Positions 9,214 through 18,337 of a stretch of 64,000 nucleotides of DNA are shown here, piece by piece. This stretch comes from JAQWRV01 sp045564915 (GTDB lineage Bacteria > Pseudomonadota > Alphaproteobacteria > Rhodospirillales > Rhodospirillaceae), in NCBI GenBank assembly GCA_045564915.1, contig JBJLGL010000011.1, positions 248,001 through 312,000 on the forward strand, in the 5' to 3' direction. Within the stretch, counting starts at the first letter, position 1; each line of letters opens with the position of its first letter. A program made the translations under genes and the position numbers. The notes under the pieces are model-generated. The model was not told the origin of the DNA. It worked only from the letters and a program-made list of their open reading frames with translations, and did no database searches.

Positions 9214-9501
9214 CTAGAAATTCACATCAGACATAATGAAGTCTTTAACATTTGGCAGGAAGGTATTTCGGATTACATCTACATGATTGTCATGCTTCTC
9301 ATAAGCGTCACGTGCATTCTGGTCCGCAAAGTCTCCAACCAAACACCACTTGTAAGGGCTATGATCGCCGGGGGGGACAATATTCTCTTCCACAATCATC
9401 GCCTCTACTGTCGGCAGATTAGCCAGCGTCTTCATAGTGGTGATTACAGACTCTTCGTCAGAGTTATCATTAAGATTGAATAGAACTGTATGACGGTGCA
9501 T
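9214..9501 (-). CDS. Stress-responsive alpha/beta barrel (Dabb) protein
   Basis: A 95-residue protein beginning MHRHTVLFNL, with a central PPGDHSPYKWCLVGDFAD and a C-terminal HVDVI..TFLPNVKDF. These match the Dabb domain, a dimeric ferredoxin-like fold also found in small aromatic cyclases and decarboxylases. AAGGAGAG upstream of ATG 9501 fixes the start. The gene ends convergently with the FAD monooxygenase. Dabb proteins in catabolic surroundings often have no known activity, so the role is open. Confidence 0.8.
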   Translation of the reverse strand: MHRHTVLFNLNDNSDEESVITTMKTLANLPTVEAMIVEENIVPPGDHSPYKWCLVGDFADQNARDAYEKHDNHVDVIRNTFLPNVKDFIMSDVNF

Positions 9502-9738
9502 TTGCGTCTCTCCTTATAATTTGTGCGCCCAAAGAGCCTGAACCAAAGCCTACGGATCTAGGCAATTCCATTCAAGATCGAAGCGCGATATGATTGACAA
9601 ATATAACGCGTTTATTTCAGTAACCAAGTAAGAAGTATATTGGGTCCAGTCTACAAATGAGCCTCTGATCCCCTTGGACTCTCCGTAGTGTCTGATGCAC
9701 ACTGTCATGACTATCTATAACTAAACCTGAGGACCACT

Positions 9739-10917
9739 ATGGAAAAGCTCCGATTCGGGACATTTATTCCTCCTATCCATCCAGTGTACGAAAATCCGAC
9801 ACTCTGCCTCGAGCGTGATCTCGACCTGATCGAACATATGGATAAATTGGGTTTCGATGAAGCATGGTTCGGCGAGCACCATTCTGCTGGAACAGAACTT
9901 TACTCTACCCCCGAGTTTATGATCCTAGCTGCCCATTACCGCACCAAGAGAATCCGTCTGGGCACAGGTGTTAGCTCGCTGCCTTATCACCACCCGTTGA
10001 TTTTGGCGGACCGTTTTATGCAACTCCACCATATGACTCAAGGCCGCGCCATGTTCGGCTGTGGTCCGGGAGCATTAGTGTCCGATGCTAAGATGATGGG
10101 TATCGAAACTTCAAAGCAGCGCGACATGATGGAAGAGGCATTAGAAGATATACTAAAGCTTTTCCGTGGCGAGACTGTTACCAACGAAACTAGCTGGTAC
10201 ACTTTGAAAGACGCCCGTCTCCAACTGCGGCCCTACAGTAACGAATCTATTGAGGTGGTTACAGCATCGATGATGTCACCTTCTGGTCCGCGCGCTGCCG
10301 GACGTCTTGGTACCGGCCTTTTATCAATGAGTGCATCTGCAGCGCCAGCTTTGAAAGCTGCTGGTACTAACTGGGACATTGCTTGTGACATAGCGTCTCA
10401 GTATGGCAATACGATGGACCGTAGCCAATGGCGAATGATCGGACTATTTCATATTGCTGAAACGAAAGAGCAAGCCATAAAGGATGTACAATTTGGAATA
10501 GAAGATTGGGTTCAATATTTTGAAGACGTAGCTGTACTTCCAATGGTGCCTCCCGAACGGCGTGGTGACCCTGTCGGCCACCTGATGGATACAGGCCATG
10601 CTGCCATCGGAACTCCTGATGATGTTATTCGTCAAATTGAAACTATCTGGGAATCGTCTGATGGCGGCTTTGGTTGCTTTCTTTCAACGGACCACAGCTG
10701 GGCTGATACACCAGCTAAGCACAAATCTTATGAAATGATGGCGCGCTATGTTTTTCCTCATTTCAAGAATCATAATATCAAACGCAAAGAATCAAACGAA
10801 TGGGTAAAAAATAGCCAAGAGGACTTTAAGAAGAGTCACTTCAAAGCTACAGATCAGCAGATTGAGAAATACAACAAGGAACTTCAAAGCAATCAGAAAT
10901 CAGCTCCGGTGGAATAA
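9739..10917 (+). CDS. LLM-class flavin-dependent monooxygenase, LimB-like
   Basis: A 392-residue luciferase-like TIM-barrel protein. FGTFIPPIHP near the N-terminus, GFDEAWFGEHHSAG (~38-51), RIRLGTGVSSLPYHHPL (~73-89), GRAMFGCGPGALVSDA and GTPDDVIRQIE (~292) match the subgroup often annotated as limonene 1,2-monooxygenase. Such enzymes use FMNH2 from a partner reductase, and none is encoded nearby. The last ~35 residues are Lys/Glu/Gln-rich and probably disordered. GAGGA before ATG 9739 supports the start. The true substrate need not be limonene because the subgroup is broad. It is followed after 145 bp by the acetoacetate-decarboxylase-like gene. Confidence 0.85.
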   Translation: MEKLRFGTFIPPIHPVYENPTLCLERDLDLIEHMDKLGFDEAWFGEHHSAGTELYSTPEFMILAAHYRTKRIRLGTGVSSLPYHHPLILADRFMQLHHMTQGRAMFGCGPGALVSDAKMMGIETSKQRDMMEEALEDILKLFRGETVTNETSWYTLKDARLQLRPYSNESIEVVTASMMSPSGPRAAGRLGTGLLSMSASAAPALKAAGTNWDIACDIASQYGNTMDRSQWRMIGLFHIAETKEQAIKDVQFGIEDWVQYFEDVAVLPMVPPERRGDPVGHLMDTGHAAIGTPDDVIRQIETIWESSDGGFGCFLSTDHSWADTPAKHKSYEMMARYVFPHFKNHNIKRKESNEWVKNSQEDFKKSHFKATDQQIEKYNKELQSNQKSAPVE

Positions 10918-11062
10918 TACTGAGGGTGTAGTTTTCTCGAAATCAAGATGCATTTGACTCATGCTGGGCTGACTAGGCTCCATTATACAATATATGTTCT
11001 GGGATTTGTCACCTGATTAGCACCGATTCATAATCGCATTCGTAAAATAATAGGAGGCCGCA

Positions 11063-11893
11063 ATGCGCCAAGGGTTTACCCGTCCATTTTCACCTCAAGG
11101 CCAGGCGTCTACTTTGCCGCCGCTACCATGGCGGTTTGCTGCTGATCAGATGCTCGTACATTTCTGTGCTGATCCTGAAGTGCTAGAGTCTTATCTCCCC
11201 CCGCCGATGGTACCTAATCCAGACCGTCGCGGCGAAGCCTTTCTCTGGACGCCTAATCTCAATGTTCATCCTACTGATGAAACAGTTAATGCGACCATAA
11301 GAAATCCGCACCGCACCCATTACAATGTTTGCGTCATTGCGGTGCCTGGTCTGTTTAAGGGCGAGCCGCGGCTAATAAGTGCCTACCAATGGTGTGATCG
11401 TGATTGGCTAATAATTCTTAGTTGGCTTATCGGAACCTGCGCTAAACAGGCCGAGTTTTGCGATAATGGAGTACATCCTATGTTTGCCAGATTAGACTCT
11501 GACCGAACTGGCGGGCTAGGTTCACCAATCTCACGAACTTTATCACGTAACGGCGAACAGCTAATTCATATTGAGAGCACTATGGAAGAACATATTGAAG
11601 CTACTGATATGAGTTTCTTTACCAGTACTATGCCACTGTTATCGGAGCGACATATTCCAGACTTCAATATTCCCCCAACTGGCAAGCCGCTGGTCCACGA
11701 TCTGACACAAATGCTTTTAACAGATTCAACTGGGCAGAATTTCAGGCGCGGTTCTGCTAGTCTCAAGTTTAACGCGACAGCAGATAATGAAGAGCTTGGT
11801 AAACTCCAACCAGTCAAATTACTCGGCGCTTACCGTTGGGAAACATCTTGGGTGATGCCAGGTATCAAAGTCGTTCACAATTATCTGACTTAG
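11063..11893 (+). CDS. Acetoacetate decarboxylase-fold protein
   Basis: 276 residues with features of the ADC family: the PEVLESYLPPPM region (~44-55), a strand ending NVCVIAVPG, ISAYQWCDRDWLI (~110-122) and GTCAKQAEF (~129-137), and a C-terminal LLGAYRW.TSWVMPG. Aligned by eye to the GxPKK motif of clostridial ADC, the Schiff-base lysine position is Ala and only the second Lys remains. Simple acetoacetate decarboxylation is therefore doubtful. AGGAGG before ATG 11063 is an excellent ribosome site. A 270-bp non-coding stretch follows. The neighbouring LimB-like gene suggests action on a ring-cleavage or keto-acid product, but that is inference. Confidence 0.75.
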   Translation: MRQGFTRPFSPQGQASTLPPLPWRFAADQMLVHFCADPEVLESYLPPPMVPNPDRRGEAFLWTPNLNVHPTDETVNATIRNPHRTHYNVCVIAVPGLFKGEPRLISAYQWCDRDWLIILSWLIGTCAKQAEFCDNGVHPMFARLDSDRTGGLGSPISRTLSRNGEQLIHIESTMEEHIEATDMSFFTSTMPLLSERHIPDFNIPPTGKPLVHDLTQMLLTDSTGQNFRRGSASLKFNATADNEELGKLQPVKLLGAYRWETSWVMPGIKVVHNYLT

Positions 11894-12163
11894 ATTGAAG
11901 TTTAACTGGAGTACACCCGCCTATCCACTAGTAAGCACAAAAAATATTTGGCCTTGCAAAATAAGCGTAATGACTCACTCTATTCTCTATTTTCAGGCGA
12001 TGGTCCTCAAATCTTTATCAATCCTGGATTCCCAAACCCGCCTACCAATCATACCACGTTCTAAACAAGTACCGCAGATCACTATATAAAACTTCACAAT
12101 ATCTCTGGCCTTTGGGCCCAAGCCCCTAAAGCATGTGCATAGAAAACAACAGGGAGATAATAC

Positions 12164-13450
12164 ATGAAAATACAATTTTCCAGCGGCTTTGTGGCGGCAT
12201 TTATCCTTTTTGCAACTCAGGCTTACGCTGATGCGCACCTTTCTGAGAGTGGTAGACCTTTGAACATGACGCCTGAACAGATTCAGGAGAAATATGACTG
12301 GGTCGCCGAAATACAAAAACAAGACTTTCAGTTCTGGAGGCGGATGCGCGATCAGCCGGACAATACTGCCTTTCGCCAGCCGCAGGACTGGTATAACCCG
12401 ATGATACTGGTTGATGGGGGCCAGCGGCCATTCTTTCCTCGTGCCGGTGTAGTTGATGTAAAGACTATCTCTATCGAAGCATTAAAGGCGGCAACAGACT
12501 GGGCCATGGAGCGTGAAACCCAAGCCTTCATGATCTATCACCGTGGTGAAATTATTCACGAAGCCTATATGGAAGGATTTCACGAAACTTCCGCTATTAG
12601 CTCTCACTCATGGGTAAAAACTCTGCACGGTATTCTAATGGGCTTTGCTGTGGCCGATGGAGATATTGAAAGTCTTGATGATCCAGTAGAGAGGTATCTA
12701 ACGGAATGGTCTGGTGATCCACGCGGTCAGATCACTGTACGTCAGGTGCTTGAAAATACTACTGGACTTCAAACAACATTCGACAACCCTGGACAGCCCT
12801 GGTCCAAGGGTATGCAGCTTGTGGAAGGCTCAGATATCAATGGTACTACATTGTCTTTCCAGTTGGAGAATGAGCCAGGAGTAACTTTCGCTCACAATAA
12901 TCCTAACACGCAGCTAGCTGGAATGATTATTCACCGCGCTACGGGTAAGAACTTTGCCCAATATCTTGGGGAGAAATTATGGAAGCCTTTAGGTGCCCAG
13001 CGCGGGGCATTGCGTCTAGATGGGCTTAAAGGCAATATCATTTCATATTGCTGTTACCTTTCCGCACCCGCTGACTGGATGCGTATCGCGCATTTACTTA
13101 AAGAAGATGGAAAGTTGCCAGATGGCAGCCAGCTTCTTCCAGAGGGCTGGGTTGATCAGATGCTGACCGGATCTAAGGTTAATCCTAACTATGGCTTTCA
13201 AATATGGATCGACCGTGAATTCCGTCAGTTTCGGCCGTATTATCCGGACATGCCCCTAGAATTTGCTAACACCCATTCTGAGCCATTTGCCGTGGGAGAC
13301 ATTTTTTATCTAGATGGTGGTGGTAAAGTGCGTATTTGGATTAGCCGCTCGCTCGACCTAATTATATTGCGTATGGGCTATCCACCGCCGCGCGGTATGG
13401 GCTTTGATGAGTCCTTTCTGCCTAACACTATCATTCGTGGAATCTTATAG
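12164..13450 (+). CDS. Exported beta-lactamase-fold serine hydrolase
   Basis: 428 residues with a signal peptide (hydrophobic FVAAFILFATQAYA, cleavage near residue 23). The class C beta-lactamase/esterase fold is shown by SHSWVKTL (~147-154) as the SxxK motif, DPVERYL.EWSGDPRGQITVRQVLENTTGL and NTQLAGMIIHRATGKNF. The second motif, usually YxN, reads as AHNN here, so the general-base Tyr is not obvious. The third motif may be GGG near residue 385. Family members hydrolyse esters or amides, including 6-aminohexanoate dimers. GGGAG before ATG 12164 supports the start. An SDR gene follows 15 bp later, so the two are probably co-transcribed. Confidence 0.82.
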   Translation: MKIQFSSGFVAAFILFATQAYADAHLSESGRPLNMTPEQIQEKYDWVAEIQKQDFQFWRRMRDQPDNTAFRQPQDWYNPMILVDGGQRPFFPRAGVVDVKTISIEALKAATDWAMERETQAFMIYHRGEIIHEAYMEGFHETSAISSHSWVKTLHGILMGFAVADGDIESLDDPVERYLTEWSGDPRGQITVRQVLENTTGLQTTFDNPGQPWSKGMQLVEGSDINGTTLSFQLENEPGVTFAHNNPNTQLAGMIIHRATGKNFAQYLGEKLWKPLGAQRGALRLDGLKGNIISYCCYLSAPADWMRIAHLLKEDGKLPDGSQLLPEGWVDQMLTGSKVNPNYGFQIWIDREFRQFRPYYPDMPLEFANTHSEPFAVGDIFYLDGGGKVRIWISRSLDLIILRMGYPPPRGMGFDESFLPNTIIRGIL

Positions 13451-13465
13451 AGGTTATCAAGAATC

Positions 13466-14221
13466 ATGCTTCAACTTGAAAACAAGACTGCGCTTATCAC
13501 AGGTGCTAACCGAGGTATTGGCGCTGGTGTGGCGCGAGCTTTTTCTGCTGAGGGTGCGACTGTCGCTATAAATTATCCATGCACTCAAGCTAGGGATGAG
13601 GCCGAAGCCCTCCGTGCTGGGATTGAAGAGGGAGGCGGCACAGCGATCATACTAGAGGCAGATGTCGCTAACGCTCTTGCAGTTAAAGCCATGGTTGGGG
13701 AGGCTATCGAGTCTCTGGGTAGTATCGATATTCTGGTAAATAACGCTGGGATTGCCCGTGCTGCGCCTGTTGAAGATATTGACCCAGATATCTGGGACGA
13801 GGTTTTTGCAGTGCATATGCGCGGCACCTTTCTCTCCTGTAAATACGTTTTGCCCCACATGTATGAGCGCGGAGCTGGGCGAATTATCAATACTGCATCC
13901 CAGCTGGCTTACCTAGGTGCGGCGGGATTTGCGCATTATACTGCGGCCAAGGGTGCTATCGTTACTTTCACACGTACTCTGGCCTTGGAAGCTGCGCCCA
14001 AAGGGGTTGGTGTAAACGCTGTGGCACCAGGAGCGACTCGTACCGCTATGCTAGAAGACGTGCCAGGGGAGATCCTAGAAGGCATTCGTCAAAGCATCCC
14101 GCTCGGGACCCTTGCGGACATTGATGATATTGTACCCAGTTACGTTTTTCTGGCATCCGATGGCGCCAAGCACTTCGTCGGTCAGGTAATTAGTCCAAAC
14201 GGCGGTGATATGTTCTTATAG
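13466..14221 (+). CDS. SDR family oxidoreductase, FabG-like
   Basis: A 251-residue classical SDR: TGANRGIGAGVA (~14-25), NNAGIARA (~92), Ser of NTASQLAYLG (~145) and YTAAK (~158-162) as the catalytic Tyr/Lys, with the C-terminal GQVISPNGGDMFL replacing the more common GG. NNAG and PGATRTAM are typical of 3-oxoacyl-ACP reductase-like enzymes, but this single copy in a catabolic region is more likely an alcohol or keto dehydrogenase. It lies 15 bp after the serine hydrolase. Hydrolysis by that enzyme and oxidation by this one could be successive steps; this is inference from spacing alone. Confidence 0.87.
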   Translation: MLQLENKTALITGANRGIGAGVARAFSAEGATVAINYPCTQARDEAEALRAGIEEGGGTAIILEADVANALAVKAMVGEAIESLGSIDILVNNAGIARAAPVEDIDPDIWDEVFAVHMRGTFLSCKYVLPHMYERGAGRIINTASQLAYLGAAGFAHYTAAKGAIVTFTRTLALEAAPKGVGVNAVAPGATRTAMLEDVPGEILEGIRQSIPLGTLADIDDIVPSYVFLASDGAKHFVGQVISPNGGDMFL

Positions 14222-14369
14222 TTTACGCAATCTTTTAGACATTATCACGTGCCTCAATCTCGACACCAAAAGTAACCAAGGCGGCTAAAAAATAACAATT
14301 TGTTCTCGGTTGTTAAATTAAAGATATTTTTTTCGAAGACATAGTCACTTTCGATCCTAAGGACTAAAA

Positions 14370-15212
14370 ATGATGACCACACGTCGCCAAGCCCTTGCTG
14401 CACTCACTACAGCCGTTCCCGCAATTGCTGCCGATGAATTATTTGCGGCAGGTCATAATTTTGACCTATCAAATCGTGACAATGTAATCACGGCCTACGC
14501 ACGGATGCGTGGAAATTTAGATGGCACGCCTGGCATGTGGTGGTACCGAGGTAATTTTTTTGCGAAGCGTGCCGATGAGGTGGCAGAGCGAGTGCTTAAG
14601 ATCGAAGGGTTTAGTTTTAATCGTTTAGCTAGGCGAGAGGATGGGCGCTTCGATCAAACTATGGCCGAAGCAGGGTACTTTATCGATCCGGTCAGTGATG
14701 ACATTGCGGATGAATGGATTAATCCTTTGAACGGCCGAAGCTGTTCGCCGAGTCACTATAAATCAAACCAGTCTATCGTAGTCGGGCCCAATGGCGTCTC
14801 GGGTTCAGAAGAAGCTGAAGTGGAGGTAGAATTTACCGGCAAAGTCGAGGCCCAAGTATTTGATGAGAAAGTGTGGGTGACTGAAAACATGGTTACAACA
14901 TTTCCAAACCCTCGCAATAAGGCCGATGACCCTCTGGGCTACTCTGGCCCGATAATTACTCTGACTTCTTTAGCGGCTTTCACTGGGCAAATAGTGGACT
15001 TGCAAAATAAGAGTCTTACATTCATGCCGGCAACGCTGCACTTTCAGAATCTTGCACCTTGGATGCCTTGGATGAAAATGGGCCAGGAACCGGGACTGAC
15101 GACATGGCAACTCCTAGGCACCAAAGTCAACTCCTCCGACATTATGCCTGACCGATTGCGTAGGCGGTTAGATGCAGATTATCCTGGCTGGCGTAAAGAG
15201 CCAGGAGTGTGA
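14370..15212 (+). CDS. DUF1838 family protein with Tat-like leader
   Basis: 280 residues. The N-terminus MMTTRRQALAALTTAVPAIAA is a short twin-Arg leader, so export by Tat is likely. The mature part shows DLSNRDNVITAYARMRGNLDG (residues ~29-49), WYRG.FFA, FSFNRLARREDGRF, YFIDPVSDDIADEWINPLNG (~107-126) and a late Trp-rich LAPWMPWMKMGQ. This order matches DUF1838, a family of unknown activity seen beside aromatic and terpenoid catabolic genes. AAGGA before the ATG supports 14370; ATG 14373 is equally possible. It is convergent with the amidohydrolase gene. Confidence 0.8.
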   Translation: MMTTRRQALAALTTAVPAIAADELFAAGHNFDLSNRDNVITAYARMRGNLDGTPGMWWYRGNFFAKRADEVAERVLKIEGFSFNRLARREDGRFDQTMAEAGYFIDPVSDDIADEWINPLNGRSCSPSHYKSNQSIVVGPNGVSGSEEAEVEVEFTGKVEAQVFDEKVWVTENMVTTFPNPRNKADDPLGYSGPIITLTSLAAFTGQIVDLQNKSLTFMPATLHFQNLAPWMPWMKMGQEPGLTTWQLLGTKVNSSDIMPDRLRRRLDADYPGWRKEPGV

Positions 15213-15231
15213 TAATGCGCACTCTGCCGGG

Positions 15232-16593
15232 TTAATTTGAGTTTCTATTGCGGGGAATCTGAAGTGTATCCCGGTCTATTTCTACGCCACCTTTGAAGAC
15301 TGCAGCAATCTGCTGGGTGTTGCGGATGTCGTCTAAGGGATTTTTTTTCAGTAAAACCATGTCGGCTATTTTGCCACGCTCAATGGTACCTAGCTCCGCT
15401 TCCTTGCCTAGATATTTTGCAGCATTGAGGGTGCCCATAGTGATAGCATCCAGTGGGGATATTCCTGCTTCTGTATAGATTTCAAGCTCCCGATGGCTTA
15501 GTGGGCCGATGGCTCTGTCTGTGCCTAGGGCAATTGTAACACCAGAATCATGCAGAAGTTTAATATTCTCCATGGAGTAGCTGAGTGTAGTCTTAAACCA
15601 GCTATCCCAGCCAAGAGACGCATAGCGGGCGCCCATGTTGGACTTCATATCTTCGATCTGCGCACTAGTATAAACCGCCCGGAAAAGCTCGCTATCTAGA
15701 AAATCAGGTGCCTCTACAATCTTAACAATATTGTCGAATACGGCTAGGGTTGAGGCAACGACCACTGCGCTCTTGGCTATCAATGGGATAAAGCTATTAG
15801 ATATTTTCCCAACAGCAACCGGATGGGCAAAGGTGTCCACGCCGGCGGCTAGAGCGATGCGGGCATGTGCCTCGTCTGAAATATGAATGGTTGTCCGCAC
15901 ACCTTTCAGCTTAGCGTATTGAATTATACTGGTGATGACGTCATCTGGAAACGATGGGACCCAGGCATTAGCTCCTGCGCCAAAATTCTCATAAGTAATC
16001 TTCTGCAGGTCCGGATTACGCGCAAAATTACGGTCTAGGGCAACTTTGCCATCTGGCCAACGATCAATAAGTGTTGAGTTAAACCCTGCTCCCCAACTGC
16101 CCGGAAAGGTTACCGAGCTACCGCTGGCGAAAATACGCGGGCTTAGTATATTGTCAGATCTTTCATCAGCCCTTAAAGCTAGAATGTAATCTGCATTACT
16201 CCCTGCATCGTAAATCGTTGTAATTCCACTGTAGAGGAAACTATGTAGGGTGCTTATGCCAAGGCCTCTATTCTCTGGGCGTAGTATAGCGCCGTCTCGA
16301 CCGAGTAGTGCGTTGCCTGGGATGTGAACGTGTACATCCATCAGGCCGGGGATAAGATACTTTCCGGCACCATCTATTGTTTTTATATTCTCTGGGATAT
16401 CGATGATTAAGGGGCTAATGGCAGTGAATCTGCCGTCTTCTACTATTACAGTAACATTCGATCTTGGTTCATCTCCAGTGCCATCAATTAATGTGGTATT
16501 ACGAATGGCTAAACTCTGGCTATTGAGCGAAGTTACAGCCAATGATGCAGCCGCTATGAGTGCCAGCAGAACTAATTTAAGTCGATCAAACAA
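15232..16593 (-). CDS. Exported metal-dependent amidohydrolase
   Basis: 453 residues from a TTG at 16593 placed eight bases after GAGGAG. An N-terminal hydrophobic segment (LVLLALIAAASLAVTSL) acts as a signal peptide. The amidohydrolase fold is shown by GLMDVHVHI (HxH, ~86-94), a later HISDEAH (~237-243), DTFAHP (~255), ALGTDRA (~356) with the conserved metal Asp, and the C-terminal GTIERGKIADMVLL strand. Imidazolonepropionase- and prolidase-like members of this group act on peptides or cyclic amides in the periplasm. The specific substrate is unknown. The divergent gene at 16738 encodes a peptide-binding protein, which would fit a peptide or amide substrate. Confidence 0.85.
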   Translation of the reverse strand: MFDRLKLVLLALIAAASLAVTSLNSQSLAIRNTTLIDGTGDEPRSNVTVIVEDGRFTAISPLIIDIPENIKTIDGAGKYLIPGLMDVHVHIPGNALLGRDGAILRPENRGLGISTLHSFLYSGITTIYDAGSNADYILALRADERSDNILSPRIFASGSSVTFPGSWGAGFNSTLIDRWPDGKVALDRNFARNPDLQKITYENFGAGANAWVPSFPDDVITSIIQYAKLKGVRTTIHISDEAHARIALAAGVDTFAHPVAVGKISNSFIPLIAKSAVVVASTLAVFDNIVKIVEAPDFLDSELFRAVYTSAQIEDMKSNMGARYASLGWDSWFKTTLSYSMENIKLLHDSGVTIALGTDRAIGPLSHRELEIYTEAGISPLDAITMGTLNAAKYLGKEAELGTIERGKIADMVLLKKNPLDDIRNTQQIAAVFKGGVEIDRDTLQIPRNRNSN

Positions 16594-16737
16594 TTTATGC
16601 TCCTCGTGTTGCTAAGACCGGAACGTAACCCTAGCATAGCAAGAGTATCCTCTATCGCTGCATCAGCCTCGAAAGTCTATGATCACTAGTAAATCAAGGT
16701 TCATAGTGAGGCAAAACTATGAGAATTTGGCCAATAA

Positions 16738-18246
16738 ATGTTTCGTCACTATTCCATTTTTCTTGTTCTAGCTGCTAGCTTAATTAACTTTAATTCTGCT
16801 GGATACGCCAACGAAAAGAGCATAACAGTCGGCACATCTTTGATAGGCCAAAATCGTGGCCACGCATATCAGGCAATTACAATGCCAGCGGTGATGCCGT
16901 TGCTAGCGTTCTATGATACGCTAACTACCATAAAAGATGACGGAACAATTGGGCCGGGCCTTGCGGTTGAATGGAAGAGCGATGATGCAGTAACTTGGCG
17001 CTTCATTCTGAGGGAAGGCGTTGTGTTTTCAAACGGGGTGCCATTCACCTCTGATGCTATTGTCCGATCTGTCGAGCACATGCGTAATGCTCCTGATGCA
17101 GGCACTTGGACAATCAGCACTACTCTCTATCAGATAAAATATGCACGTGCTGTCGATGATTTGACGGTTGAGGTAGTCCTTAACCAGAGGGATGCCTTGT
17201 TTCCGCTTCACGCTTCAGTCTGGCGTATTCCTGAACCAGAGGCCTGGGAGACGCAGCCTAGGTCAGAATACCAAAGCAATCCGGTAGGCACTGGGTCCTT
17301 TAAGGTTCAGAGATGGACAGAGGGCAGGGTTGAGATGCTTGCTTTCAAGGAATCTTGGAGGCCGCCTAAGATTGATCGGCTTAACTTTATTGCTATACCT
17401 GATCAAACAGCACGGCTTCAGGGGATCCTCTCAGGTGTAGTACAGTTTGTCCTCGGGCTCGGCCCTGACGACAAATCTCTTCTGGAAGCTGAGGGCGGTC
17501 GTTTGGTGTTGCGTAACATGACGACTGTACAATTTCTCGCGTTTCTTACTGTTAATGGAGGGCCAGTGGTAGACCCTCGTATTCGTTTAGCTATGAATTA
17601 TGCGGTGAATCGGAAGGCCATCATTGACACGCTTCTTCAAGGGGCCGCTGTTCCTGTATCGCAAATTGCGTACCCCGGTGCTTTTGGCTACAACGCAAAG
17701 CTCTTGCCCTATCCTTATGATCCTGAGAAAGCCAGATCTTTCCTGCTGGAGGCTGGCTATCCCGATGGTATTGACGTTACTGCTACTGTAGCTTCGCGTG
17801 GGGCTAATGATCTTCTCTATTTTCAGCAGGTCGCACTTGATCTTGCCCGGGTTGGAGTGAGACTTGAGTTGCGCACTAAACCAGCTTTTCAAAACACACA
17901 GGACCTCTTTTTTGGTAAGGCTAAGGGAGATCTTATAAGTCTGTATACCCAAGGGCCTGATCCTTTGAATGCATACCGACACCGAGTATGCCAAGGCATT
18001 CTAAGCGACCGGAGCCCATATCATTGCGATGTAAAACTATTGCCTTTGTTAGAGCGCGCGCGTGATCAGGTTTCTGCGGAGGCGGCACTACCCTTTTATC
18101 ATGCAGTTTTAGCCCATGAACGAGCAGATCCCCCCGCAATTATCCTATGGCAAGGCGTAGATTTTGATGGTCTTGCTCCTAATGTGACAGGATATGCTCC
18201 CGTACAAGATGTTATGAATTTTAGCGAATTTGATTTGTTGGAGTAG
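16738..18246 (+). CDS. ABC transporter substrate-binding protein (SBP family 5), orphan
   Basis: 502 residues with a signal peptide (SIFLVLAASLINF, cleavage near GYA). Family 5 (DppA/OppA) features are AVEWKSDDAVTWRFILREGVVFSNGVPF split around residue 82, NPVGTGSFKVQRW (~181-193), RIRLAMNYAVNRKAI (~281-295) and YDPEKARSFLLEAGYP (~328-343). It binds peptides, opines or similar ligands in the periplasm. No permease or ATPase gene is adjacent, so it must use a transporter encoded elsewhere or act alone. No strong ribosome site precedes ATG 16738. A second orphan member lies at 58760-60358. Confidence 0.85.
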   Translation: MFRHYSIFLVLAASLINFNSAGYANEKSITVGTSLIGQNRGHAYQAITMPAVMPLLAFYDTLTTIKDDGTIGPGLAVEWKSDDAVTWRFILREGVVFSNGVPFTSDAIVRSVEHMRNAPDAGTWTISTTLYQIKYARAVDDLTVEVVLNQRDALFPLHASVWRIPEPEAWETQPRSEYQSNPVGTGSFKVQRWTEGRVEMLAFKESWRPPKIDRLNFIAIPDQTARLQGILSGVVQFVLGLGPDDKSLLEAEGGRLVLRNMTTVQFLAFLTVNGGPVVDPRIRLAMNYAVNRKAIIDTLLQGAAVPVSQIAYPGAFGYNAKLLPYPYDPEKARSFLLEAGYPDGIDVTATVASRGANDLLYFQQVALDLARVGVRLELRTKPAFQNTQDLFFGKAKGDLISLYTQGPDPLNAYRHRVCQGILSDRSPYHCDVKLLPLLERARDQVSAEAALPFYHAVLAHERADPPAIILWQGVDFDGLAPNVTGYAPVQDVMNFSEFDLLE

Positions 18247-18337
18247 GGAACTTAGCTCACCTCGGCAGGCTCGATTTGGAAGTCTTTCAGATCATGTATT
18301 CTGTAGATTGTATCGTATATGAATTGAAGGTTAAGTA

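Noticed and set aside
11894..12163. A 64-codon open frame at 11895-12089 between the ADC-like and serine hydrolase genes
   Set aside because: No ribosome site or convincing protein character; treated as non-coding.
17587..17994. A 135-codon frame on the minus strand within the peptide-binding protein gene
   Set aside because: It is antisense to a clear SBP family 5 gene and shows no recognisable domain or start signal.
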